A stretch of 5,155 nt of DNA from Clostridia bacterium. GTDB lineage: Bacteria > Bacillota > Clostridia > UBA1381. Location of the stretch: positions 1-5,155 of the forward strand of contig CAADTH010000062.1 of the NCBI GenBank assembly GCA_900751885.1, written 5' to 3'. The translations under genes and the position numbers were made by a program. This document shows positions 1 through 5,155 of the stretch, piece by piece. The notes under the pieces are model-generated. The model searched no databases. It saw nothing but the letters and a program-made list of their open reading frames with translations, and was not told the origin of the DNA. Positions within the stretch are counted from its first letter, which is position 1. Every line of letters starts with the position of its first letter.

Positions 1-1
1 C

Positions 2-1567
2 GCAGAGCTTATCGAACACAAAGATGGCACGTTTGGCATTGCACCTACCGCACCGGCAATCGTGACGCTTCAGCCTGGAGATAAAGTATACACCGCAGAG
101 CAAACCCGAGAAATGACGGGAAAAGAAATCCCTCTTCAGCATTTTGCGAAGGGGAAGGATAACAGCGATCCCGGACGTGATGCTGAAAAGGAAAAGGAAA
201 ATCAAATCAAAGGATATTTTGATTATGCTGACCGATGGCGAGAAATGCACTGGTATGACCCAGACGAAGCAGAAAATGAGCGCAAATACTGGGAAGAGGT
301 CGTTAGGCTCCGAGATGAATATTACGAAAAAGACAGCGATAACTGGTGGGATTGGACACTAAAAATCCAGAAGCATAATGAGGACTTGCTAAAAAACAAT
401 GAAAATGCGTTAAGCGATTGGATGAGTAAAGAAGAGAAACAGCTTGCGCACACCGAGAAAATGAGTAGCGTCTCCTATGATAGGAGGCTGGAGCTATACA
501 AAAAAATGCAAGCTGAAATCCAGCGTCAGTATGATGCAGGAATTGTGAGCCACGAAGCCTATGCGGAAAAAATGCAGGAAATTGATGAAAAGATTTTTGA
601 AGCAAATAGGAATGTGGTAAAAGAACGGTATGAAACATCAATGGATTGGATTGATGAGCGTGAGTTCTACGGAGATTGGGATGCACATGGGGACGATATC
701 ATCAGCGCCTATAATCGCGTACTGGAATACCTCAAACAGTATTTGGATGAAGGTAAACTCACCTGGGAGGAATATTCAGAGTACGTCAAAAAAATAAATC
801 GTGAAATCTACTCCGAAAATAAAAAGCTTATCGAAAAGCAGCAGGATGACCTAGAACTCATATTAGACCATCAGGTCAAAATGATTGAACAGGCGCGGGA
901 TAGGCAACTGGGAGACATAGAATATTACAACAATAAGCAGATTGAAAGAATCAATGAAATCAGGGATGCAAAGAGGGCACAGATACAAGAAGAAATTGAC
1001 GGAATAAATGCAGAGATTAATGCGCTTCGCCAAAAGCGTGAAATTGAGGATGAGCAAGCAGGAATCGACAAAGCGAAAAAATCTCTTGCGGCGGCGCAGA
1101 TGGAGTTGGAGTTTGCGCGTGATGAGGACAGCAGAGCAGAGCTTGAAAAAGAAGTAATCCGAAAAAAAGAAGAGCTGGATAAGCTTTTGCAATCCCAGCA
1201 AGATAACGCTTTCATCCGTCAAAAAGAGAAGGAAAAAGAAGCTCTTGAAAAAAAGCTGTCTGAGATGGAAGAGAAGTATGAAAAGGCAGTCGAAGAGCTG
1301 AAAAAGAAATCCGAAAAGGAGCAGGCAAAGGTAGAAGCGCAGGCAAACAGAGAGCAGGCGCAGGTAGAACGGGAAGCGACACAGAAAATCATACAGCTAA
1401 ACCTTGCATCCACACCCGTCAATCCGAATGTGGTGAGCAATAGCTATTCTACGGTCAATCATGTCACGCAAAATAACCAGTCCGCAACCGTGACATATCA
1501 GGCATCACAGCCTATGACAAGCGGACAGATTGCAAGGGCGGTCAATAAGATTCTGGGGGTGTATTAA
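2..1567 (+). CDS. Phage tail tape measure protein, C-terminal part (5' truncated by window edge)
   Basis: This is the C-terminal 521 residues of the tail tape measure protein, the long helical protein that sets tail length and occupies the tube lumen. The frame is open from base 2. The GTG at 62 is probably not the real start, because the codons before it encode a fitting stretch (AELIEHKDGTFGIAP) and the motif GDKVYTAEQT (fragment residues 26-35) is a familiar internal tape measure signature. After it come a Trp/Tyr-rich helical region (about 65-140), two related helical units (136-206 and 212-277), a long charged coiled coil (about 274-468) rich in Glu, Lys, Gln and Ala, and a polar Ser/Thr/Asn tail ending SGQIARAVNKILGVY. 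No membrane segment lies in the visible part. The identity rests on the motif, the helical composition and the position just before dit. The gene ends 4 bases before dit starts. The N-terminal part cannot be judged. It could also be called a minor tail protein, but the position argues against that. Confidence 0.85.
   Translation, partial: AELIEHKDGTFGIAPTAPAIVTLQPGDKVYTAEQTREMTGKEIPLQHFAKGKDNSDPGRDAEKEKENQIKGYFDYADRWREMHWYDPDEAENERKYWEEVVRLRDEYYEKDSDNWWDWTLKIQKHNEDLLKNNENALSDWMSKEEKQLAHTEKMSSVSYDRRLELYKKMQAEIQRQYDAGIVSHEAYAEKMQEIDEKIFEANRNVVKERYETSMDWIDEREFYGDWDAHGDDIISAYNRVLEYLKQYLDEGKLTWEEYSEYVKKINREIYSENKKLIEKQQDDLELILDHQVKMIEQARDRQLGDIEYYNNKQIERINEIRDAKRAQIQEEIDGINAEINALRQKREIEDEQAGIDKAKKSLAAAQMELEFARDEDSRAELEKEVIRKKEELDKLLQSQQDNAFIRQKEKEKEALEKKLSEMEEKYEKAVEELKKKSEKEQAKVEAQANREQAQVEREATQKIIQLNLASTPVNPNVVSNSYSTVNHVTQNNQSATVTYQASQPMTSGQIARAVNKILGVY
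407..832 (+). repeat. Two diverged ~70-residue helical units within the tape measure protein
   Basis: Two adjacent segments resemble each other at protein level: bases 407-619 (opening ALSDWMSKEE) and 635-832 (opening TSMDWIDERE). Shared positions in order are an S-x/M-DW start, a Y-(D/N)-R-x-LE-(L/Y) helix, a QY-(D/L)-(A/E)-G-x-(V/L) turn, an EAY/EEY helix, and an EI-(F/Y)-x-x-N ending. The second unit is a few residues shorter in the middle. The copies have diverged too far to look like a DNA-level repeat. The alignment was made by eye. Repeated helical units are common in tape measure proteins, whose length scales with tail length. Confidence 0.5.
821..1408 (+). other. Long predicted coiled coil in the tape measure protein
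   Basis: Fragment residues 274-468 are almost free of proline and made of charged heptad-like sequence with Leu, Ile, Ala or Met at regular spacing, for example EKEALEKKLSEMEEKYEKAV. The later part is dense in Gln/Ala/Glu (EQAKVEAQANREQAQVERE). This fits an extended alpha-helical rod, as expected for a protein lying along the tail tube. The helix breaks at STPVNPN, just before the polar C-terminal tail. Confidence 0.7.
1555..1561 (+). promoter_or_regulatory. Ribosome binding site for dit
   Basis: GGGGGTG lies 10 bases before the ATG at 1572, inside the last codons of the tape measure gene. It supports ATG 1572 as the start over the in-frame TTG at 1530, which would place 14 extra residues (MQGRSIRFWGCIKL) in the overlap and has no comparable site upstream. 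Confidence 0.6.
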
Positions 1568-1571
1568 ATTA

Positions 1572-2435
1572 ATGAAGACAGCGACATGGATTAGTGAGAG
1601 CGGATACATTGTATACCTAGGCGATAAAAGAAATGCCCCCTTCATCTTGGAAAAAATAGATTCGGATATTGGAGCTTTGGCGGACACGGTTCAGGCGGTA
1701 GGGCAGGACGGAGAAAGCGTCTACGATGTGAACCTAGAAGCTCAGGTTATCAATATTACTGGGAGCACAATCGCAAGGGGACATTATACAAAAGCGGCAA
1801 AAGCGGTGTATGATGATAATATCGCCCTACTCCGTCAAGCATTCAACCCTAAGGGGTTCGGGATGCTGTACTATAACAACGAATCGGGCGGACAGCGTAT
1901 CCGCTGCCGCCCTGTAGCAAGTCCTACTTTTGCGCAGGACAATGAGATATGTGCAAAATTTGATATCGAGCTAAGAGCTGAGAAATCGCACTGGGAAAGT
2001 GCGGCAGAATACATAAGCCGCATAGGAGAGCTGCAGAAAGGATTTCGAATTCCGTTCCGATATCCTGTATGCTTTGGACGATACAATCAGATTAGCAAGA
2101 TTTACAACGTGACAATGATGGATATCCACCCAATTGTTGAGATTACCACCACAGCACAACTTATCAATATCATAAACGAGACAACAGGAGAGCACATCGA
2201 AGTCCAGCATCCGATACGCGCTGAGGAGAAGCTTATCATCGACTGTGAGAATGCAGATGTAAGCTTATACAATACCACAGGAGAACGCCTAAAGGATGTG
2301 TCCAACTGGATTACCTTAGACAGTGATTTCATTGCCTTAAAACCAGGAGAAAACATATTGAGAATTGAAAATGACGTACCAGGAGAGACGCCTCATGCAA
2401 TCATGAAATGGCGTATACCGATAATGGGGGTATGA
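1572..2435 (+). CDS. Distal tail protein (Dit), phage tail family
   Basis: This 287-residue protein resembles siphovirus distal tail proteins (Sipho_tail family). In known phages these form the hexameric ring joining the tail tube to the tip or baseplate. The N-terminal half, a beta-rich ring domain, carries the pattern FILEKIDSDIG (24-34) followed by QAVGQDGESVYD (41-52), and later a long strand-rich stretch with RCRPVASPTF (111-120) and FDIELRAEKSHWE (130-142). The C-terminal part (about 183-287) looks like the beta-sandwich (galectin-like) domain of Dit: HPIVEI, then NETTGEHIEV, KLIIDCENADVSLYN and FIALKPGENILRIEN, the last matching the usual 'L-x-PG-x-N' strand. The start is ATG 1572, chosen for its Shine-Dalgarno site. 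The gene follows the tape measure gene by 4 bases and its TGA almost touches the hub gene, so co-translation is likely. It has a normal length and no visible damage. Family identity is by motif and position, not by search. Confidence 0.85.
   Translation: MKTATWISESGYIVYLGDKRNAPFILEKIDSDIGALADTVQAVGQDGESVYDVNLEAQVINITGSTIARGHYTKAAKAVYDDNIALLRQAFNPKGFGMLYYNNESGGQRIRCRPVASPTFAQDNEICAKFDIELRAEKSHWESAAEYISRIGELQKGFRIPFRYPVCFGRYNQISKIYNVTMMDIHPIVEITTTAQLINIINETTGEHIEVQHPIRAEEKLIIDCENADVSLYNTTGERLKDVSNWITLDSDFIALKPGENILRIENDVPGETPHAIMKWRIPIMGV
2426..2430 (+). promoter_or_regulatory. Ribosome binding site for the hub gene; decides between two starts
   Basis: A GGGGG run within the last codons of dit lies 7 bases before ATG 2438 but only 1 base before ATG 2432. 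The spacing favours 2438 (protein starting MRIAIYNPLT). ATG 2432 would overlap the dit stop as ATGA, a classic coupling arrangement, and would add only Met-Lys. Either way, translation of the hub is probably coupled to dit. Confidence 0.55.
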
Positions 2436-2437
2436 AA

Positions 2438-3568
2438 ATGAGAATTGCAATTTATAACCCTCTCACAGGTACCGGTGGAGCAGAGCGAATAGGAATTATT
2501 ACGAGGGCGGAGGCAGAGTATACAGAACATATCAATACAGCCGGTAATTTTAGAATTTCGATGCCCCTTGCGGCACCGCATGCGGATAAGCTGTGTAAGA
2601 ACCGGATTATCTGCTTTGACGATGGATTTTGCGGAATCATCGAATCAATCAGCTTGTCGCAAAACAGACCGCAAAGCCGTATTGAAGCGGAAGGTAAATG
2701 TCTGAAAGGGTTGCTGGAGCGGAGAGTTACAGTTCCACCGGCGCAGGAAAATATAGAAAATACATTGGGATACGATGCGGTGAAAGGGAGCAGTGAGACC
2801 TGTATCAAGCATTATTGGAATGTAAATTGTGTCAATCCTTCTGTGGATGTCCGCAAAATCCCTGGATTCGAGATTGCGAAGGACCAGGGAAGGGGGGTGA
2901 CAGAAGATAAATACCTTTCGCGCTTTGAAACAGTGTCCGATGTGACACAGAAGATTGCACAGGATACAGAACTCGCTGTTATAGCAGCGTTCGATTCTTC
3001 CGGCGGCAAATATATGTTTGACGTATATGCAGGAGAAAATCGTACCGCCGACCAGAATGAGAATCCGCGTATTATTTTTGAGATTGAGCGCAAAAGCATT
3101 ATCTCCATGTCCTATTCGGATAGCGACGAAAATTTAAAAAATGTATTTTATGTAACAAAAAGCGGAGCAGAATTTGAGGATGAAGCTCTGACAATGACGT
3201 ATTACAGGGATGATGCAGAGGTATCTGGATTTTTCCGGCGCGAAGTACATTTAAATCTTTCTGCGGATACGCCGGTTGCAGGAGAAGAGTATCAAGAGCT
3301 GAAGCGTGTCGCGCAAATTGAAATGACAAACTATGAAAGTGCGGAAAGCATTACCGCAGAGGTCAATCAAAAATACCAATATAAGCGAGATTATCAAATT
3401 GGTGACTATGTAACGATTCGGAACAGAGAATGGAATATTACGCGGAATATGCAGATTACAGCAGTGCAAAAAAGCATGTCGGCAGGGAAAACGAATTACA
3501 CTCTGACCTTTGGGACGCCGCCGGCAAAAGTGCTTGATAAAATCAAACGGGACATCAAAAACAAATAA
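2438..3568 (+). CDS. ReqiPepy6 Gp37-like phage tail hub protein
   Basis: This 376-residue protein matches the pattern of the siphovirus ReqiPepy6 Gp37-like family, which sits directly after Dit and is thought to form the trimeric hub that closes the tail tube (a Tal/gp27-type role). Family-like stretches in order are: AEYTEHINTAGNFRISMP (26-43), a strand pair around ICFDDGFCGIIESI (58-71), GKCLKGLLERRVTVPP (86-101), KYLSRFETVSDVTQKIAQDT (158-177), DVYAGENRT (195-203), IIFEIERKSI (212-221), LKNVFYV (233-239), GFFRREV (264-270) and YQIGDYVTI (319-327). It ends with a basic tail, KIKRDIKNK. It has the length of the core hub only, with no added lysozyme, peptidase or fibre domain, unlike the large Tal proteins of many phages. 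It lies 2 bases after dit and 14 bases before the collar-domain gene. An alternative start at 2432 would add two residues. Confidence 0.87.
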   Translation: MRIAIYNPLTGTGGAERIGIITRAEAEYTEHINTAGNFRISMPLAAPHADKLCKNRIICFDDGFCGIIESISLSQNRPQSRIEAEGKCLKGLLERRVTVPPAQENIENTLGYDAVKGSSETCIKHYWNVNCVNPSVDVRKIPGFEIAKDQGRGVTEDKYLSRFETVSDVTQKIAQDTELAVIAAFDSSGGKYMFDVYAGENRTADQNENPRIIFEIERKSIISMSYSDSDENLKNVFYVTKSGAEFEDEALTMTYYRDDAEVSGFFRREVHLNLSADTPVAGEEYQELKRVAQIEMTNYESAESITAEVNQKYQYKRDYQIGDYVTIRNREWNITRNMQITAVQKSMSAGKTNYTLTFGTPPAKVLDKIKRDIKNK

Positions 3569-3571
3569 AGA

Positions 3572-3580
3572 AGGTGAGGA
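3572..3580 (+). promoter_or_regulatory. Ribosome binding site for the collar-domain gene
   Basis: AGGTGAGGA in the 14-base gap after the hub stop contains GGTGA five bases before ATG 3583. It fixes the start at 3583 rather than at the in-frame GTG 3574, which lies inside the site itself. Confidence 0.6.
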
Positions 3581-3582
3581 GC

Positions 3583-4443
3583 ATGGAGTATTCCAGATTT
3601 TTTGAGGATACGGATTATGGGGCGCATGAGTTTGCAGACTTTTTCGCAACATTTATGACGACGGGCGTAATCGCAAACAAGAATCAAGATGCGCTAAAGG
3701 TAGTTGCACTAAGCGGAATGCAGATATCAATTATAGATGGTGCGGCTATGATTAAGGGAAGGCAATACAAAAGTGAAGGGACTACCCTGACTCTTTCTCA
3801 GCCGATTAGTGCGGCAGAGAGAAAAGATAGAATTGTGCTCAGGATGGATTTAAATGAGGGAATGCGAAAAATTTATGCGACAGTTAAAACTGGGACAGGA
3901 AACATAGCACCTGAGCTTGAGCGAAGTGTAAACATTTATGAGCTATCACTTGCAATAGCCACGATCAAAGGGTATGCGATAACTGATATTTTAGACGAAC
4001 GAGGGAATCCGGATGTATGTGGATTCTCTTCTTTTGTCGATGCACAGGCAAATACGATACCAGCCGGAGCGGTCATATCAAGTGCACTCCGAACGATACC
4101 GGCAGGATGGCTGGAATGCAATGGTCAGGCGGTCAGCCGCAGTGTATATCATGGTCTCTTTTCAGCGATTGGTACGACCTACGGTTCAGGGGATGGGGTA
4201 CAGACGTTCAATGTCCCGGATTTACGCGGACAGTTTATCAAAGGAAAAACAGGTGACAGAGAGGTTGGGAGCCGCGAAAGTGCAACGCACATTAAAGCAG
4301 TTGGTCGAATGCTTGGGAACGCTGGGGTATCATCTAATGTAAGCCAACTGTCAATAAACGGCAAACAAAACACGTATGACAATGTCGTAGAAGCGGATGT
4401 TGTTCCGCAGAATGTAGCTCTATTCTATCTGATTAAATGTTAG
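3583..4443 (+). CDS. Tail fibre / receptor-binding-type protein with phage tail collar domain
   Basis: This 286-residue protein has a recognisable phage tail collar domain near the C-terminus (about 159-221): PAGWLECNGQAVSR (173-186), LFSAIGTTYGSGDGVQTFNV (192-211) and PDLRGQFIKG (212-221), followed by the usual terminal PQNVALFYLIK (275-285). The N-terminal part (about 1-150) reads like the attachment domain of tail-tip proteins in Clostridia phages: FFEDTDYGAHEFADFF, then ISIIDGAAMIKGRQY (48-62), RKDRIVLRMDL (80-90), YELSLAIATI (119-128) and ILDERGNPDVCG (136-147). Collar domains occur in tail fibres and short-tail proteins of many phages. By position after Dit and the hub, this protein probably belongs to the peripheral tip and may help contact the host, but no receptor can be named. 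The segment after the collar (222-274) is short and polar, with no chaperone or peptidase visible. Confidence 0.8.
   Translation: MEYSRFFEDTDYGAHEFADFFATFMTTGVIANKNQDALKVVALSGMQISIIDGAAMIKGRQYKSEGTTLTLSQPISAAERKDRIVLRMDLNEGMRKIYATVKTGTGNIAPELERSVNIYELSLAIATIKGYAITDILDERGNPDVCGFSSFVDAQANTIPAGAVISSALRTIPAGWLECNGQAVSRSVYHGLFSAIGTTYGSGDGVQTFNVPDLRGQFIKGKTGDREVGSRESATHIKAVGRMLGNAGVSSNVSQLSINGKQNTYDNVVEADVVPQNVALFYLIKC
4048..4245 (+). other. Phage tail collar domain within the fibre protein
   Basis: Residues about 156-221 of the 3583-4443 protein carry the collar domain signature: a Pro-Ala-Gly-Trp-Leu-x-Cys-Asn-Gly strand, a Tyr/Leu-Phe-x-x-Ile-Gly-Thr-x-Tyr-Gly helix and turn, then Phe-Asn-Val-Pro-Asp-Leu-Arg-Gly-x-Phe. 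In known proteins this motif forms a small beta-rich knob, commonly near the tip or C-terminus of a trimeric fibre. All core positions are intact. Confidence 0.85.
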
Positions 4444-4452
4444 AGGGGGGAG
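4444..4452 (+). promoter_or_regulatory. Ribosome binding site for the downstream TTG-start gene
   Basis: The sequence AGGGGGGAG begins right after the TAG of the collar-domain gene and lies 4 bases before TTG 4457. It is the main reason to start the next gene at this TTG rather than at the in-frame ATG 4499, which has only a weak purine stretch upstream. Confidence 0.6.
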
Positions 4453-4456
4453 AAAT

Positions 4457-5155
4457 TTGGAGCAAAAATTAACGCTGAAAATAACGAGAAACAACTATAT
4501 GTATCTATGTGGGAGTCTACAGCTATTTGAGGATACGACAGTAGCATTTCAGGTAGACAGAGAACAGGAAACACAAGCCAGACAGTGGGTGGAGATTTAC
4601 AGGCAATACAAAGAGGACCGCCAGAGGGATTTAGTAGAAATGGAGGGTAATACATTTACGCTCGTAGATATCCCGAAAGGAACGGTACTTGAAATCTATC
4701 TATATGAGGTGACTGAAGCAGGAGAGAAGAGGACAAATTGCGTTATGATGCAGTTTGGGATTTTGGAGGAAAATGCTGGTGGAAGCATGCCGCATGGCAT
4801 CACACCAGAAACACAAATCTTAAATAAAGCGTTTACCCATATTGAATATAACGGGGAAGTTATCAACTACTACAATATAGCAGGAGAAATGACCACTCAG
4901 ATATATCTACATGATAGCCAAAGAGATATAGATGCGCATAAGCATACCTGGGAGCTTGACCATCCGGACGGCAGTGTATGCACAAGGCATATTGCCGCCG
5001 GCGCGGTTGGGACAGCACAGCTTGCGTCTGGAGCGGTAAATAGTTCTGTGCTTGCAAATAATGCGGTGGAGACGCGAGCAATTAAGGATGGCGCGGTGAA
5101 CGCACAAAAGCTGGAGCAGACATTGGCATTGACGATAGATAGCAAGGCGGAGGGA
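4457..5155 (+). CDS. Putative tail fibre / baseplate protein, N-terminal part (3' truncated by window edge), TTG start
   Basis: An open frame from TTG 4457 runs without a stop to the last base (233 codons), so the gene continues past the window. Residues 1-105 look like one compact beta-rich domain (LTLKITRNNYMYLCGSLQLF, then NTFTLVDIPKGTVLEIYLYE) that I cannot assign to a family. By position it may be an attachment domain, similar in role to the N-terminus of upper baseplate proteins. Residues 106-160 look like a linker with the strand motif HIEYNGEVINYYN (128-140). Residues 161-173 (HKHTWELDHPDGS) lead into four ten-residue repeats (178-217) plus a partial fifth (KLEQTL), each built on a 'GAV' or 'NAV' core. 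Similar GAV repeats occur in phage fibre proteins and suggest an elongated trimeric shaft. The gene is 13 bases after the collar-domain gene and clearly in the same operon. Starting at ATG 4499 would lose the first strand. Coding is certain from the long open frame and repeat; the exact role is inferred. Confidence 0.75.
   Translation, partial: MEQKLTLKITRNNYMYLCGSLQLFEDTTVAFQVDREQETQARQWVEIYRQYKEDRQRDLVEMEGNTFTLVDIPKGTVLEIYLYEVTEAGEKRTNCVMMQFGILEENAGGSMPHGITPETQILNKAFTHIEYNGEVINYYNIAGEMTTQIYLHDSQRDIDAHKHTWELDHPDGSVCTRHIAAGAVGTAQLASGAVNSSVLANNAVETRAIKDGAVNAQKLEQTLALTIDSKAEG
4988..5125 (+). repeat. 30-bp (ten-residue) tandem repeat in the fibre gene
   Basis: Four full units and a partial fifth encode HIAAGAVGTA, QLASGAVNSS, VLANNAVETR, AIKDGAVNAQ and KLEQTL. 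The pattern is x-(I/L)-x-x-(G/N)-A-V followed by three polar residues. At DNA level the word GCGGT recurs exactly every 30 bases (5003, 5033, 5063, 5093) while the flanking bases vary, so selection appears to act on the protein pattern. Such repeats are typical of trimeric fibre shafts. No further full unit is seen after 5125. Confidence 0.75.

Noticed and set aside
62..64. GTG 62 as the start of the first gene
   Set aside because: The frame is open to the window edge and the upstream codons continue a typical tape measure sequence, so the gene begins outside the window.
353..379. Possible promoter (TGGACA, 15-base spacer, CATAAT)
   Set aside because: It sits inside coding sequence with a short spacer and no gene start nearby; such matches arise by chance in A-rich DNA.
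863..1222. Minus-strand open frames opposite the tape measure gene (also 303-686 and 1219-1440)
   Set aside because: They mirror the Glu/Lys-rich coiled coil and give Ser/Phe/Leu-rich products with no ribosome site or recognisable motif.
1530..1571. TTG 1530 as the start of dit
   Set aside because: It would overlap the tape measure gene by 38 bases, lacks a ribosome site and adds residues unlike a Dit N-terminus; ATG 1572 is well placed.
2891..2900. Strong ribosome-site-like AGGGGGGTGA inside the hub gene
   Set aside because: No ATG, GTG or TTG follows at a usable distance with an open frame, so an internal start is not supported.
3251..3652. 133-residue minus-strand open frame
   Set aside because: It lies opposite the hub and collar-domain genes, has an unlikely composition and spans a well-supported gene junction on the other strand.
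4054..4110. Short direct repeat around ACGATACC (4054 and 4093)
   Set aside because: It encodes two separate Thr-Ile-Pro-Ala-Gly stretches around the collar domain entry and is too short and imperfect to be a mobile or attachment site.
4013..4342. 109-residue +strand open frame inside the collar-domain gene
   Set aside because: It is an alternate-frame shadow of the well-matched collar domain and has no family-like sequence.
4048..4443. Variable region of a diversity-generating retroelement at the end of the collar-domain gene
   Set aside because: The protein ends in a collar domain, not a C-type lectin fold, and neither a template repeat nor a reverse transcriptase gene is visible in the window.
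4863..5145. Minus-strand open frames at the right edge
   Set aside because: They lie opposite the fibre gene, whose GAV repeat shows that the + strand is the coding one.

Overview
The window is an unbroken piece of the tail module of a long-tailed, non-contractile (siphovirus-type) phage or prophage. Five genes lie head to tail on the + strand with almost no space between them: the 3' end of the tape measure gene, a distal tail protein (Dit), a ReqiPepy6 Gp37-like tail hub protein, a tail-collar-domain protein, and the 5' part of a repeat-bearing fibre gene. Strong purine-rich (often poly-G) Shine-Dalgarno sequences, a TTG start, A-rich codon use and the style of the proteins suggest a Bacillota host, most likely a Clostridia/Lachnospiraceae-type bacterium. 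The host assignment is inference from resemblance and was not computed.

Layout: bases 2-1567 hold the C-terminal 521 residues of the tape measure protein, and the gene starts before the window. Bases 1572-2435 are dit. Bases 2438-3568 are the Gp37-like hub gene. Bases 3583-4443 are the collar-domain gene. Bases 4457-5155 are a further gene that begins with TTG and runs off the right edge. Intergenic gaps are 4, 2, 14 and 13 bases, so there is no non-coding stretch to explain. I saw no promoter, terminator, tRNA, CRISPR array, insertion sequence or attachment site. The genes must be transcribed from a promoter upstream of the window, presumably a late phage promoter.

How they work together: the order tape measure - Dit - hub - receptor-binding/fibre proteins is the classic siphovirus tail-tip order. 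The tape measure protein sets tail length and fills the tube. Dit forms the ring that joins the tube to the tip. The Gp37-like protein caps the tube below Dit. The collar-domain protein and the downstream repeat-rich protein probably form the peripheral tip or fibre apparatus that touches the host surface.

I found no convincing undescribed system. The points most worth a second look are the helical repeat and long coiled coil of the tape measure tail, the unrecognised N-terminal domains of the last two proteins, and the exact ten-residue (30-bp) repeat in the last gene.
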